A stretch of 64,000 bases of DNA from Rhizodiscina lignyota. Lineage: Eukaryota > Ascomycota > Dothideomycetes > Aulographales > Rhizodiscinaceae. The notes beneath the pieces are model-generated. The model was not told the DNA's origin and searched no databases. It worked only from the letters and a program-made list of their open reading frames with translations. The position numbers were made by a program, and so were the translations under genes. Positions 23,815-35,697 of the stretch are shown here, piece after piece; positions within the stretch are counted from its first letter, which is position 1; each line of letters opens with the position of its first letter. The stretch spans positions 2,330,963 to 2,394,962 of the forward strand of contig ML978125.1 in assembly GCA_010015805.1 (NCBI GenBank), read 5' to 3'.

Positions 23815-25867
23815 TCCGAGTTTGTGGATGTCAGAGCGCGGGGAGTTATCGAGAGGTTCGATGAAAGAAGAGGGTGGTAGTCTTGAGCGCGGTACTCGAA
23901 GGGTGAGTCGAGCGCCTTATAAAGAGATCAAACAGCGCAGGCAAGGTGTCGATGAGAGGAAAATGCGGTGTTGTAGCGAGGAGCTTCGGTAGGTAGATGA
24001 CGATGGTGGGTAGGTGGAGCAGTCCTTGAGGCGATCAAATGTTAGCGGGGCTGACCGAGCGGAGGAGGGTTCAGCCTGCTCCCGGCGCGCTGCTGGCACT
24101 GCACTCACTGTGACCTCGCAAACTGCGCCCTCTGGGCGACGCGTGACACAAGACGGAGCGACGCTGGTGAAGGACGCGCAGAACAGCGGTTGAGAAGGAG
24201 TGAAGGTTGATGCCAGAGGAGAAGAGCGCGGTGAGGGTGGAAATTGCGACTGGCGGACTCGCTTGCTCGCCGACGTGGCCGGTCGCGCGCTTGTCCGCGC
24301 ACTTGGGCCGCAGTATTGGACAGCACTGGCTCTCCAGCCTCTGCAAATCCTATCCAAAATCATCCAATTCAATTGTTGTCGAACAGTCGAGCTTCAAGCC
24401 ATCCTTCTGCGCATCTGGTCTAGACAGGTGCGGAAGCTACCTCGCTATAAGTATTTGCTCCATCTCTGTCATACACGCGCCTGTTCTTGCGATTGCAACG
24501 CGTATCCACCATGCATAGCCTTACCCGGCGCAAAACAAAGCATCGCGATCATAGGAGAGAACATACGTTCAAGCCACACTTCCCTTCTCAATCAGAGTCA
24601 GGCTTCACGCCAACTCGACGCCAAAACGGACATCCCGTGGCTGAAATGGCCATATTGGGCTCGCTTGGCTCCACAAGGATGTCAAGCCGCATGCGAGAGC
24701 GCGGAGAAGCAAAATTTTCACTCGCTGCTTTCCGTCACTCTGCGGCGTTGCCCGTCTCCACCGTGCCACCATTGGGCCAGCAAGCGATATCGAGAGATGG
24801 TGTGCGTTCGGCCAGCGCAGCAGGGTGTGGCTGAGGCTGTGCAACTCTGAAACCTTTCAGCGTCTCCGTGGGAGAGATCTCACTATCGACATCTTGCATC
24901 ATCTGAATTTTGCTCTCCACCATTGATTATCGCGACCACCTTCCGCTTTTCGACAATTGTATAGACCTCCCACGTCTCACTCGGCCGTGGCAGTGTGCTT
25001 CCCCATATCTCTTACGAGAAACCCCTTTTCACGGCCAATAGCCTGCACGCTGACCTTCCCCTCTTCAGCACGACCAGGGTCTTCATCCAGCTGTAGCACT
25101 TCGTGTCCTGTATAGGGCTGCTGAATCGATGCAACGCCCGTCCCAAAGAGTCAAGTACAGCCCGAGGCCATGTCTCCGGAGCTTCCTCGACACGTGCAGC
25201 TATACAATTTCCACCAATGTGCTCATCCATATTTTCGAACGGGCCTCCATGCTGTCCTGCTGCTCAATGAACAACCACGACACGGACAACTGCCGCCCTT
25301 TCAGCAGGGCTTCAAACATCGCTTTTCATGTTATCTCTCGTTTACTGATGCTTAGAGAGCTTTGAAAGACGCCGAAATATGGAATTTCGCGCAAAATGTC
25401 AGCCCATATGCTCTCTGCAAAAATTTTCCCATCGCCTGATGAGGAGATTCAGCCTCCTTTCGACTCTGCATAGACGAATCCACAACCACGCATTCACACC
25501 AATAGGAAATATTCACCCTCTACGGTCTCAGCAGAAGCGTTAAGAGCAGGGACTTTTGCATGGAGAAAAGGAATTTGAAGCTACAGCTCGATACTGCTGC
25601 GGACCATTGGCGCCAACGAGTAAACGAGCATCAGCCAGGTTTACGGTGGATAAGCCCCAAGTCCATTGCTACACCTGCATAGCACCACTTAAAAAAGCAA
25701 GCCTTGCCGGCTTTTGAATATGGATATTGGAAGGCACTGCATTTTCTATGTGGTCGTTATTGCTTGCAAGTTTTACTATTTCTGGAAACACCTGAGCTTG
25801 CAGCAGCACTCTCAGTACCGAAACCGAACGTCCGTATCCCAAAAGGATTGTCTGCAGCAGAAGCTCT
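23815..25867. other. 2.0-kb intergenic region, no gene recognised
   Basis: Metacaspase promoter on the left and 3' UTR of the oxidoreductase on the right. The GC-rich part at 24050-24850 shows overlapping frames on both strands (up to 216 codons, 24200-24850). They contradict each other and contain no recognisable domain. No repeat or tRNA seen. Confidence 0.5.
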
Positions 25868-26992
25868 TCAAGGCGTGATCACCGCTCGTTCACCGCTTGC
25901 CTGCCCTTCAGCAGCAGAGTCAAAGGCCTTCTCCCATTCTTCGAGTTTGAACTTTCCTGACACTCTACCCCCGCTTCCTCCAGTCAACTTCAGCACTCCA
26001 ATTTCAGCCATGCCGATCAGCGTCTTGATATCGTCCCGCGTGTACATGAACATCCCATGCAACTTAATGCTCCTATGCATGATGGCACCAATTGGTATCG
26101 CTACGTCCTCCTGCTGACCCCCCATTAACGAAACATAGCCACCTGGACGGAGCGCTAGAATACAGCTCTTCAAGTGTGTGGACCTGGACGCTTGTGGCGG
26201 TGAGATGTCGAAGAAGGCATCAATTTTGCCGAACTTCTGAAGCTCTTCGAGGTCAGTCTGCATGTCTCCAGTCATTTGAACGACCTCCGTTCGCTCGTTG
26301 CCGGCAGCAATGCGCTGTAGAGCGTTCTTGTTACGCCCCATGGCAATGACGCGGGCGCCCATAGCGACAGCCATGCGGACGGCCGCGCCGCCGAAGTTGC
26401 CAGTGGCAGGCGCAACGATGATGGTTTGTCCAGCCTTCAACCTAATGTCACTTAGGCCGCCAAATGGAACAGCAAGTGTTGAGATATAAGACAGGTCTTC
26501 TAGAGTATACCCCAATCCACCGTCCGCTGGACTTCCAAGGAATCGCTGCTCATTGAAGGGATGAAGTTGCTCCAAAGGACACTTCGCGTACTCGGCATAC
26601 GTAGAATTTCTCCATTCGCCGCGCATGAGAGTACGGCTCGCCTCTGTCATGCCTTCGTGCAGCCCGGACAAGATGGAGGCGGACGGCTCATCGCGCGCCT
26701 GGATGAACGAGTCCACGAGAACAAGCTGTCCGGGCTTGAGGGAAGTCGTATCTGGCCCGATAGCAGCAATCCTTCCAACCGCGCTTGACCCAATAGTCAA
26801 GGGCTTTTGGAGGGGATATGGGCGCTGGCCGCTGAAGACTTCTTTAGCGTATGAAAGGACATTTGCGGCGAGAATTCGGACGATCGCGCTGCCTGGGCCT
26901 GGCTTTGGTGTTGGCTGCTTGTCAACTTTCGGTGGATAGATGTCGAGGACGAGCGCTTTGTGCCATGCCGGGAGCTCAGATGTAGACGCCAT
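25868..26992 (-). CDS. Quinone oxidoreductase-like MDR family enzyme
   Basis: Probable NAD(P)H-dependent reductase of the medium-chain dehydrogenase/reductase superfamily, cytosolic. Single exon, 374 residues, start MASTSELPAWHKALVLDIYP at ATG 26992. The N-terminal GroES-like fold includes TIGSSAVGRIAAIGPD and LKPGQLVLVD. The Rossmann part has IIVAPATGNFGGAAVRMAVA at about 190-210, an atypical nucleotide loop (A-x-G-N-x-G-G in place of G-x-G-x2-G), and a late LRPGGYVSLMGG. The usual catalytic zinc Cys and the four-Cys structural zinc loop are not evident, so it belongs with the zinc-independent members. Substrate unknown. The isolated position gives no pathway context. Confidence 0.85.
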   Translation of the reverse strand: MASTSELPAWHKALVLDIYPPKVDKQPTPKPGPGSAIVRILAANVLSYAKEVFSGQRPYPLQKPLTIGSSAVGRIAAIGPDTTSLKPGQLVLVDSFIQARDEPSASILSGLHEGMTEASRTLMRGEWRNSTYAEYAKCPLEQLHPFNEQRFLGSPADGGLGYTLEDLSYISTLAVPFGGLSDIRLKAGQTIIVAPATGNFGGAAVRMAVAMGARVIAMGRNKNALQRIAAGNERTEVVQMTGDMQTDLEELQKFGKIDAFFDISPPQASRSTHLKSCILALRPGGYVSLMGGQQEDVAIPIGAIMHRSIKLHGMFMYTRDDIKTLIGMAEIGVLKLTGGSGGRVSGKFKLEEWEKAFDSAAEGQASGERAVITP

Positions 26993-28169
26993 TATTGATC
27001 AACTACAATAGTGCGAATGAAATTGAATATTGGTTTCGCGCTGCAACGCCATTTCTGTTCTTTCCAAGACCGCTTTATACACCGATGATACATTTGAAGC
27101 ACGCGGGGTTGAACTTCTAAAGTCCGTGGAGTTTCGTCCAAGACAGGGCTTGGCGTTTTGAAGCTAACCCAATACGCCGAAAAGGGAAATTGGAAACTGG
27201 TGAACTTGCCCCGTGCGCCCTTAACTACGACAAATCACAACCCGTCCTGCAGCTTCCAGCGTATGATATTGAATTCCACGCTGACGGGCATCTTTAATGA
27301 TTCCGATTCAGTTAGTGATCTCCAGTTTCCTATCTGCCGATTTGATTGAATCTCCGTAATCACCGTTCAGCTTGGGGTCACGAAGAGCGGAGACAAAGGG
27401 CGTGGAATTACCAATCTTTTCGTTATTCGACCCATCCTCCAACGTTCATTGATATATACGAGCGCTCTATTCCATGCTTCCAGCTCAGTTCTACAAGCAA
27501 CGTCGAACGAACATCGCGCGCCAAGTCAACACTAGACCTCCAGTACCCTCAGCTCTCCAATGCCTGACATCTGGAAACCGTTGTTGAATTTCAAAAGGCC
27601 AAACCATATCGCTATCGGGACAGTTCAGACGCCTGTCGGACTGGTCAGAGACGTATTCCATCCATATATTTCAACGACTTGCCTCTTCACTTTCCCCGCC
27701 TACTCCATGCAACTGAGCTTCTCAATCCCTTTTCATTTTTCGCCTCTTCCCATTCAATCTATTAGTTGGTGATTAAGTGCTTCAGTCGTTTCCGATCTGC
27801 AGATAAACCATCAAAGCGGCAGCATAGCTGTTAGAAGTTAGAACTGTCAGTCTCAGTTTCCTTCCAGCGGATCGTGTAGTACAAATACTCATCCCGCGGT
27901 CGTCGTCAGTGCGTGAAATGCCTTCCGGTCAGTGGCAGCGGCCTTTAAAACTGCCAACAGCATCACTGCTACGACAGTCACGACTGATTTTGGGAGGCTG
28001 ATATGCAAAGAGTTGAGCCCCCACATTGGAGCAGACACCGATGAACTGTTAGTCTGTTATAGTTTGCATTGTACTTCGCCATTCTGTCTCAGGCTCTAAA
28101 TGATTGAGAAAATTTCATTGTGCATATATCAAATCTCACGAAGTGCTTCTGAAGGACGAATGTACTCGG
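26993..28169. other. 1.2-kb intergenic region, no gene recognised
   Basis: Promoter side of the oxidoreductase and 3' side of the permease. Only scattered frames of 60-75 codons without conserved features. No repeat or RNA gene seen. Confidence 0.5.
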
Positions 28170-30237
28170 CTAAAGCCCATCACCAGTGTCCATCAAGTTC
28201 GCATTGCTTGATCTCTTATCCACAACCTTCTCCTGCTCCACAACACCTCCACTATCACTTGTGGTATCGTCTTTAATCTCCCTGAGAGGCCCAGTAAATC
28301 TGTGCCTCGCCTCCACAAAATAATCGATGATCGCAAGAATCATCACACCCGCGAGCATGGGGCCTGACCAGTTGAAGTTCTGCGCCGTTATTGGCGATAT
28401 TGGTGGGAAGGGGAGGAAGATGGTTAGGAATGTTCCGAACAGTATCGCGACGACGTTTACAGCCGGACCCCAGCGACCGAGGTTCCATGGCCCAAGCACA
28501 GGTGGATTTTTCGAAAAGCGTCTGGTGAAGAACAGGGCGATCGGGAAGCCGTAGGAAAAATAGATAGCGATAGTGGAGAGGGACAGGAGGCTATTGAACG
28601 CAGTGGTATTGCCAAGGTTGATACAGCCGAGGATGCAGGTGCAAAGAAATGCAAGAAGTACGGCACGGTTTGGGGTAGAGTTCCACGGAGAAATATGGGA
28701 GATGAAGCGGGAGAACGGGAGGCCGCTGTCATCAGTCGTCAGCATGCAAAAGTCGATGACATTTCCTTCGTTAAATTGAGCCTTACTTGTCGCGGGCGAA
28801 AGCCCAGATTAAGCGACTGAGACTTGTATACATCTACGTATGTTAGCGTTTGTCGCTCCCGAATGTATTGAATTCTACATAACCTACCCCAATCATATTA
28901 AAGCCAGCGATGATTGGAATGGCAGCAAGCATGGCATTTGCAGCATTCTTATTTCGAGTAGCCTAGATCGGTTATAAGTTTGAATGCTGTACATTGACCG
29001 TTAGGAGATACCATTCATACCTGAAAATACAGCTCCGCGATTGCACCTGCCGGGGAATTTAGTACGGCGTCGAGGTCTGTGATGGCGTACAGAATGACAA
29101 TAATGTAGACTAATGCCATTGCACCGTTAATTGCGACAGCCATCCACATTGCCCGGGGGATATTCCTATTCGCATTGAAAGTTTCTTCGCTCAAGTGAAC
29201 CACTCCATCTGCTCCGGCAAGTGACAGCGCGGGTGAAAGGAATCCGATACAAAAGCTTATCCCAGGTACGTGTGGCCACCCTTGATGAATAAACTTCGTC
29301 CAAACATCTGCGGAAGGGGCTTTATGGCTCGTAGCAAGGATGCCAATGACGACGAGAAAGAAGAATAACCTGACGGTGTCAGTGGCTCGAGCAATACGAA
29401 CTGGGCGAGATACGTACACGTGTAGTGAGCCTCCGACCATCTCGGTGTGTGGGACAATACTGAATATTAGTCAGTACAGATTTAAATGCCATGTCCGACG
29501 ATCCTCACGCTCTTGCGAATATGACAAATACACAGGCGATTACGCTCAGCCCAATCATCAAGACCGTCAAATGCCAAGCTTTCGGATCGTATGAGGCATG
29601 GTTGAATATTATCAACGTCTGGATCGCAACCGAAGTTAGGTAGGCTATGCTCGTCAATGCTGCCTGCCATGCGAGGACGGTAAGCCATCCTTGGACGTAG
29701 CTAAAGAATGCCTGAAAGCGAGGCGGCGCGTGTTCTGCTGTCCAGTGATACTGTGCGCCTGCAATGGGCGAGCTATTGATAAATGTCAGCACCCACTTAA
29801 ACTAGCCAGAGATTGACTGAGACCAAGTTACGAACATAGAGGCCATCTCCGCCAACGACAACATAATTGCCAACACTCCGATGAGGCAAATAATAAATCC
29901 GTAAATGATACCTACGGGTCCTCCATTAAGAAAAGTGCTGGACACCGTTAATCCGATACCTTCCCAAGTTGTAAGTGTTGTCGCAGCAAGGCCAAGGCAA
30001 GCCCAGAAGTTCCATTCGCGCTTTTGACGGTCAGGGAGTTGGACAGCTTGGAATAGTCATGGCAAGTGCCAAGCTTGCACTGACCTTAAGAACTTGCTTT
30101 TTGCCCGCTATTTTCAACGCTTCCTCATCTGATAGCGGGTTAAGAATGGATCGCTCGTGGCCGTGGAGTTGTTTTGGCGTTGTTGGAAGGTTAGATGTCG
30201 TTGGGTTTGAGCCACCATGGCTGCTTGGGAGACTCAT
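28170..30237 (-). CDS. Amino-acid/choline-type permease of the APC superfamily
   Basis: Plasma-membrane transporter of the fungal ACT family (amino acids, GABA, choline or polyamines); the substrate is not readable. Eight exons on minus: 30085..30237, 29836..30020, 29509..29772, 29418..29459, 29021..29369, 28888..28962, 28787..28833 and 28170..28725, giving 556 residues. Family marks are REWNFWACLGLAATTLTTWE (helix 1), SLAEMASISPIAGAQYHW, GADGVVHLSEE (helix 6 region), NIPRAM, LSRLIWAFARDNGLPFSRF and WGPAVN. About twelve hydrophobic segments are present. The second intron needs an unusual GTTCGT donor to preserve the EMAS-x2-P-x3-GAQYHW alignment; the nearby GTAACT would break the frame. Exons as short as 42 and 47 nt are present. 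It is divergent from a PLP-dependent decarboxylase. Confidence 0.9.
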
Positions 30238-31566
30238 ATTGCAGATACTAGATAGTGTAAGTATCTACCTGCGCCAAATCTCGAGGAACAGCCACTAGAT
30301 CTGTAGATGGCTAGGTGGCCGACATTACCAAGCTTATAAAGTTGTTTCCATCCTTCGTGAGGCTCGAATGCTCCCAGGATATTCGCGACCGATGCGGGCC
30401 AGTGACTGCATGGGGCTGTCCAGAACCACACATCTGCCATGCTCACTTCCCCAATGCGGAAGGTCACTCAGCAGCTGATATGCATTATTGAAATATAAGT
30501 GTAGATCCCAAGAAATAGCCATGCAGTCTTGGAAAAAGTATGAGAGATATGGAACTTTGTGACGAATCTAGTGCTATGAAACCTGCAGAGCTACGACGCC
30601 AATAAGAACTCATACAAATGGAGCATCTGAATAGTCTATAATCACCCCTAACGCCATATTTTGGCTAAATTGAAGCTGGAGAAGATTTGATGTTGGTTTG
30701 AGAGGCGATATACCTAACCCGACACAAAGGTTGGCAAGATGGACAAGGGGAATGTTGGAGGTCTCCGACGCTGCTACTGGCACAGATCTTTTGTCAGACC
30801 CGGGATATCAGGCTGACCATGTTGTGTCTGAGTATTTTGTTAGGTAGCAATGTGCGACGGTGGGATTGTTGATAACTACCGTGTTGTTACACGTTTACAG
30901 GATGAGGTGAGGTGAGGCGCGCTTTTCCCGCGTACATACGATTTCCGAACGGACATCCACTGGATTTCCAACGCACGCACGCGCGGCTTTGCCAGAAAGA
31001 GATATTTCCTCACATGGAGTCGTTAACGATCACGATTGGTTACTTCCAATTCTAAAACCTTCAGCTATGAAAGTGCATCTATAATTGAAAAATCTATCCT
31101 GAACGCACAAACGATTGCCGAGCAACTGTATTCATCCTACCGTGCCGACGTTTTCCGATAATCAAAGTTAGCCTGTGCCATGAATACGACTACATCCGCA
31201 TCGCGGCAGCATCGCCAGCACACGCCTGTCAGTTATATATGCTGAAGCTGCGAATTTTAGATAAATATCTGGTGTATATCTAACGAGCTTTCAGAGATCT
31301 TCTCCTCTATTTTAAAGAACGAATTCTGTTCTTACTACAGTCGTTCAGGTAATGGGGCGCATCTACTTTGTCACCTACGTGATCGCTCAAGCTCGGAGCC
31401 CCAATAGCGGAGATACGTATACTTCGAGCATGCAGTACATAACTTTGCTTCCTTCCTCCAGGTACAACCGCATCATGTTTCTCATTATAGCATTTTCATA
31501 TATAAACTTTGTACTAAGAAGCCTCTCTACAATAGCATTTGTAATCCTGTCTTTCAATGATGTAGA
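30238..31566. other. Divergent promoter region between permease and decarboxylase
   Basis: The 1.3 kb separates two genes transcribed away from each other. CCAAT-type pentamers occur near 31034-31050 (once on each strand). A frame of 72 codons at 31352-31570 overlaps the decarboxylase start and has no features. No repeat or RNA gene recognised. Confidence 0.5.
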
Positions 31567-33296
31567 ATGACGCTATTCCGGTTTAGAGTAGGGCTCCCCC
31601 TGAGAAGGACGAGATTTCATTTCGGAGCGCAGAAATTCTTCAACATCATGAATGCCTCCACAACAGACGCCAATGAGTTGCACCATGCACAGCAACAGTT
31701 CATTCAGAAGCTATATGAGCGTAATGAGACGACTCTACCTCCTGAAGAGATCCTCGAGCAAGCCCGTAATGACATCGTTACGAGACTTCCAGATGATGGA
31801 GCCGGAACTCACAAAACCTTAATCAATCTGGACAAGTTGACAAAGGGTTTCAACAATCCCATTTTGAGTTCTACTTACTATGGTTTTGTCACTGGGGGTG
31901 TGACGCCTATTGCGAGTGTCGCAGACACCGCGTGCTCCGTCTACGATCAGAATGTACAAGTGCATCTGCCGAAAGAAACGATAGCCACCGATATTGAATA
32001 CAGCACTCTTAAAATGCTTTGCCAGCTTCTCCATCTTCCGATAGACACTTTCACACACCGGACCTTTACGACAGGTGCAACCGCCAGCAATGTACTCGGT
32101 CTAGCTTGTGGGCGAGAATATGTCATCTCGAAAGCCGCTGAACGCCATTCCGAGGACGTGTCCGTGGGAAGAGATGGTCTAATTGGAGCAATGCGCAAGT
32201 CCAGATTAGACGATATCCAAATACTTACCACCGTGCCTCACTCCTCTCTAGCCAAGGCTGCCAGCATTGTCGGTCTTGGGCGAGAATGCATCCAATTGGT
32301 TGGGAAGGACGATGTACCGTACAAGTTCGACCTCACAAAGCTGCAGAAGCTCCTTCGCCGGCCCAAAACTGCCTCAATTGTTGTCATATCGTGTGGCGAA
32401 GTCAATACAGGGTACTTTGCTACTGACTTTGCAGATATGCAACAGATTAGGCATCTATGTGATGAGGCGGGGGCATTTATTCATTGTGACGGAGGTAAGA
32501 AGCATTATCTCCTTTTTCTTACAACGTTTAGAGCATGTAACTAACCTTCGAAGCGTTTGGGCTCATGGCTCGATGTTTGCAACGGTCTGACGATGCGTCG
32601 AAGAGACACTTGCAGCTGGATAAGCTCCTGGAGGGCTGTGAAGGAATTGAACTGGTAGACTCGATTACGGGAGACGCTCATAAGCTGCTGAACGTGGTAT
32701 GTGAAACCCAGATTTCCTAATGCCATTGAATATTCAATACTAACTCTTCGAAGCCATATGACTGTGGTTTCTTCTTCAGCCGCCGACTCCACCTGGCTAC
32801 CAACGTCTTTCGAAATGCAGGTGCCGCGTATCTGAACGTTGCAACATCGAATGACGACAGCGAAAATATTCCATCGCCATTGAACATTGGCATCGAGAAT
32901 TCTCGCCGTTTTCGAGCCTTGCCAGTCTATGCGTCTCTTGTAGCATATGGGCGTAAAGGCTACGCCGAGATGCTCCTGCGACAGATCAGGCTCGCACGGG
33001 AGATAGCTTCATGCATCTCCAAGTTAAAGTTTCTTCAATTATTGCCACAGGAATCGAGTAACAACTTCGAGCGTGTATACATCGTCGTGCTTTTCCGAGC
33101 GAAGGACGACAACCTCAATAAACAGCTTGTTCAGCGTATCAACCGGTCGCGGCAGATTTACGTCTCAGGAACGTCGTGGGACGGGGCGCCAGCTGCACGA
33201 ATTGCAATCTCAAATTGGAGAGTCGATGTATCGACAGACGCACCTCGCGTCGAGAATGTTCTTCGAGATGTGTACCGAAGCTGGATGACCGAATAG
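31567..33296 (+). CDS. PLP-dependent group II amino-acid decarboxylase
   Basis: Decarboxylates an amino acid (aromatic L-amino acid, aspartate or glutamate type) to the amine using pyridoxal phosphate. Exons 31567..32494, 32554..32696 and 32754..33296 give 537 residues. Motifs: YGFVTGGVTPIASVADTACS, FTTGATASNVLGLACGRE (cofactor phosphate site), HCDGGAFG (Asp that contacts the pyridine nitrogen), and Lys353 in DAHKLLNVPYDCG as the Schiff-base lysine. The domain resembles the tyrosine/DOPA and aspartate decarboxylase-like proteins common in ascomycetes. The first 27 residues are rich in Arg and Phe and carry no acidic residue, so they could be a mitochondrial presequence. The alternative start is Met28 (31648), which would give a cytosolic enzyme. 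The divergent neighbour is a permease, compatible with uptake plus decarboxylation of one substrate. Confidence 0.9.
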
Positions 33297-33802
33297 AGGC
33301 TATGACAGACTATCGAAAGGCACAGAACCCAAATACTGTAAAGAGACTCCCGCTTTGGGTGTACCAGCAGCTCTGGAATAGTTCAAAGAGATGCAGATCT
33401 TGGTCGACCTTTATGAAATTAAAGGCACAGCCAACTTGGGATTCTTTTGTGCTCGACCTGCTATTAACGACTTAGTAAACCCTGATATTATTTCGTACTT
33501 TCGACAACCTATCATAGCTATGTGAGTATACGATGCTGCCGGGGAGATACTGATGAAAGGGGCCGCAGGGGTTAAATTTTCCGCTCCTTTTCCGTCCGCG
33601 CAACCACCAACCTCGCAACTTTTCTGTTCGGTTTTATCACCGAGGACTCGCTGCACAGACCAAATTAATTAATATGGGGAAAATCCGGGGACCCCACTCG
33701 AATATTTAGGTACAAGTATCTGCGTCCGTTCATATGTTGCCAGTTGTGCTGTGGTGTCCGCTGCCGTCGTGTTGTTCTTCACCATCTCAGCTTTCTAACA
33801 CC
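33297..33802. other. Intergenic region with sugar-transporter promoter
   Basis: Contains a pair of CreA-type sites on opposite strands (listed separately) and, just before the ATG at 33803, a pyrimidine-rich leader (TTCTTCACCATCTC). No gene recognised; an 81-codon minus frame at 33411-33656 lacks features. Confidence 0.5.
33685..33697. promoter_or_regulatory. Two abutting CreA/Mig1-type sites, opposite strands
   Basis: CCGGGGACCCCAC holds CCGGGG on the plus strand and GTGGGG on the minus strand. Both fit the carbon-catabolite repressor consensus SYGGRG (established for Aspergillus CreA). It lies about 105 bases upstream of the transporter ATG. Repression by glucose is therefore a reasonable inference. 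Confidence 0.45.
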
Positions 33803-35697
33803 ATGGCCTCAATACTAAAGAAGATCATTCGCAATCATGCGATGAAGGAGGATCCAGTGGAAATCTATGGGTGGAGATCTTTCGCGCTCACTTTGACTGT
33901 GTGTCTGCTCCCAAAAATTCCAGATATTGAGAAATAGAAAGCTCAATATTATGCACATCTGTAGCTAATCAAATCATCACCAGGCCTGCATGTCTGGCAT
34001 GTTGTTTGGCATGGATACAGGAATCATTGGGGGTGTTATCGTTCTTCCTGCTTTTACTGCGTAAGTTACTGGAGCTATTCTCAATCGTATCTGACAAGTG
34101 ACACAGCAAATACCACTTTGATGGCCTTAGCCCGAGTGCGACTGCGACTTTGTCTGCCAACATAGTTTCGTTCTTGCAGCTTGGCTGCATTTTTGGAGCA
34201 TTTCTGGCCTATCCCTTTGCCGACAAGTACGGACGTCGACCTTCATTGATAGTTTCGGCCATCATCGGACTCATTGGAATCGTCTTGCAATTCTCCGCCT
34301 CGGGCTATCTCGCCTGTATGTACGTTGCAAGGTATATACGAATGCTTTTAATGTTAACAAGCCATTCAAAATTGCTGACATTGTTTAAGACTTGTTGCCG
34401 GGTTTGGTTGTGGTGCTTGTTCCATGATCGCTCCTCTCTATGTCTCGGAGAACGCACCTCGAGCACTCCGAGGGATGTTGACTGGCACGTTCCAATTCTT
34501 CAATACCTTTGGAGTCATGATTGCATTCTGGATCGATTATGGCGTTCAGCTACACGTCACTGGTGCGGCTTCGTATATTGTGCCTTTAGCCATGCAAGCC
34601 GTTCCGGCTGTGCTGTTGATAGTGGGAATGTTCTTCCTGCACGAATCACCTCGTTTCCTAGCAAAACAAGACAAGTGGGAAGAAGCCAAGAAAGTCCTCG
34701 CACTAGTCCGGAATCTTCCTGAGAGTCATCCTTACCTCCAAAACGAATTCAACGATATCGCTATTCAACTCGAGCGAGAGCGCCTCCTGATCAACGGCGC
34801 AAGCTGGCGTGCCTTACAGCGGGAGATGTGGACCATTCCGGGAAACAGAAGAAGGGCAATCATTAGTTTTGTTCTGATGATGTTCCAGAACACAACGGGC
34901 TCGAATGCGATAAATTACTATTCGCCTACAATTTTTAAAGACGTTGGTATCACAGGAACTTCAGTGAGCTTGCTAGCCAGTGGTGTCTATGGCGTCATCA
35001 AAATGTGTTCCTGTGTGGCATATCTGGTCTTCTTCGCGGATTCGCTTGGCCGCAGGAGGTCATTACTTTGGACTGCCATTGCGATCGCTTGCGTCATGAT
35101 GTACGTCGGGCTCTATATTCGCATCTCTCCTCCGAAACCAGGCGCTACAATCCCAGCTGCAGGATATGTTGCTCTGGTCTGCATTTACCTCTTTGCCGTC
35201 TTCTTCCAAATGGGATGGGGTGCGACGGCTTGGATATATTGCGCGGAAATCCCGACTGCACGCTTGCGTGCAATGAACGTATCGATCGCTGCGGGATCGC
35301 AGTGGCTGTGGAACTTTGTGATCGCACGTGCTACGCCCAATATGTTGGTGAACATGGGAAGTAATGGTTACGGGTGAGTTTGGTGTTTCAATTAAAGGTG
35401 CGGTAGCAAGCAGCTAAATCATACGAAAACAGGACGTACATATTTTTCAGTTGCTGCTGTATCTGCTCGTTCATATTCGTCTGGTTCTTCGTGCCAGACA
35501 CAAAAGGTGAGCTGAGTCTAATATTGCGTTATCTCGGAGATTTGCTCATGACTTGAATAGGACTCTCTCTGGAGCAAATGGATGACCTCTTTGGAGTGAC
35601 TCAACTGGTGGAAAAGAAGGCCGGAGATACTGAACTTACAACAATTGACGACCCGGACAGGAAAAATGATGCGGACACACGGATAGAGAAGGTCTAG
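33803..35697 (+). CDS. MFS sugar transporter (SP family)
   Basis: Proton-coupled or facilitative hexose/disaccharide transporter of the plasma membrane. Six exons: 33803..33898, 33984..34060, 34107..34331, 34390..35373, 35433..35506 and 35561..35697, giving 530 residues. Family motifs: [15 protein letters not shown] in helix 1, [11 protein letters not shown] (loop 2-3), [12 protein letters not shown] (replacing the common YxSExAPxxxRG), [33 protein letters not shown] (helix 7), [11 protein letters not shown], and [16 protein letters not shown], where PETKG is usual. The central [12 protein letters not shown] has Asn in place of the second Gln of the usual QQ-x-TG, which may affect substrate choice. 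The promoter holds paired CreA sites. Introns are 46-85 nt; the first uses GTGTGT. Confidence 0.92.

Noticed and set aside
24200-24850. 216-codon frame on the plus strand in the metacaspase promoter region
   Set aside because: Several frames on both strands overlap here in GC-rich DNA. The protein is compositionally random, with no motif.
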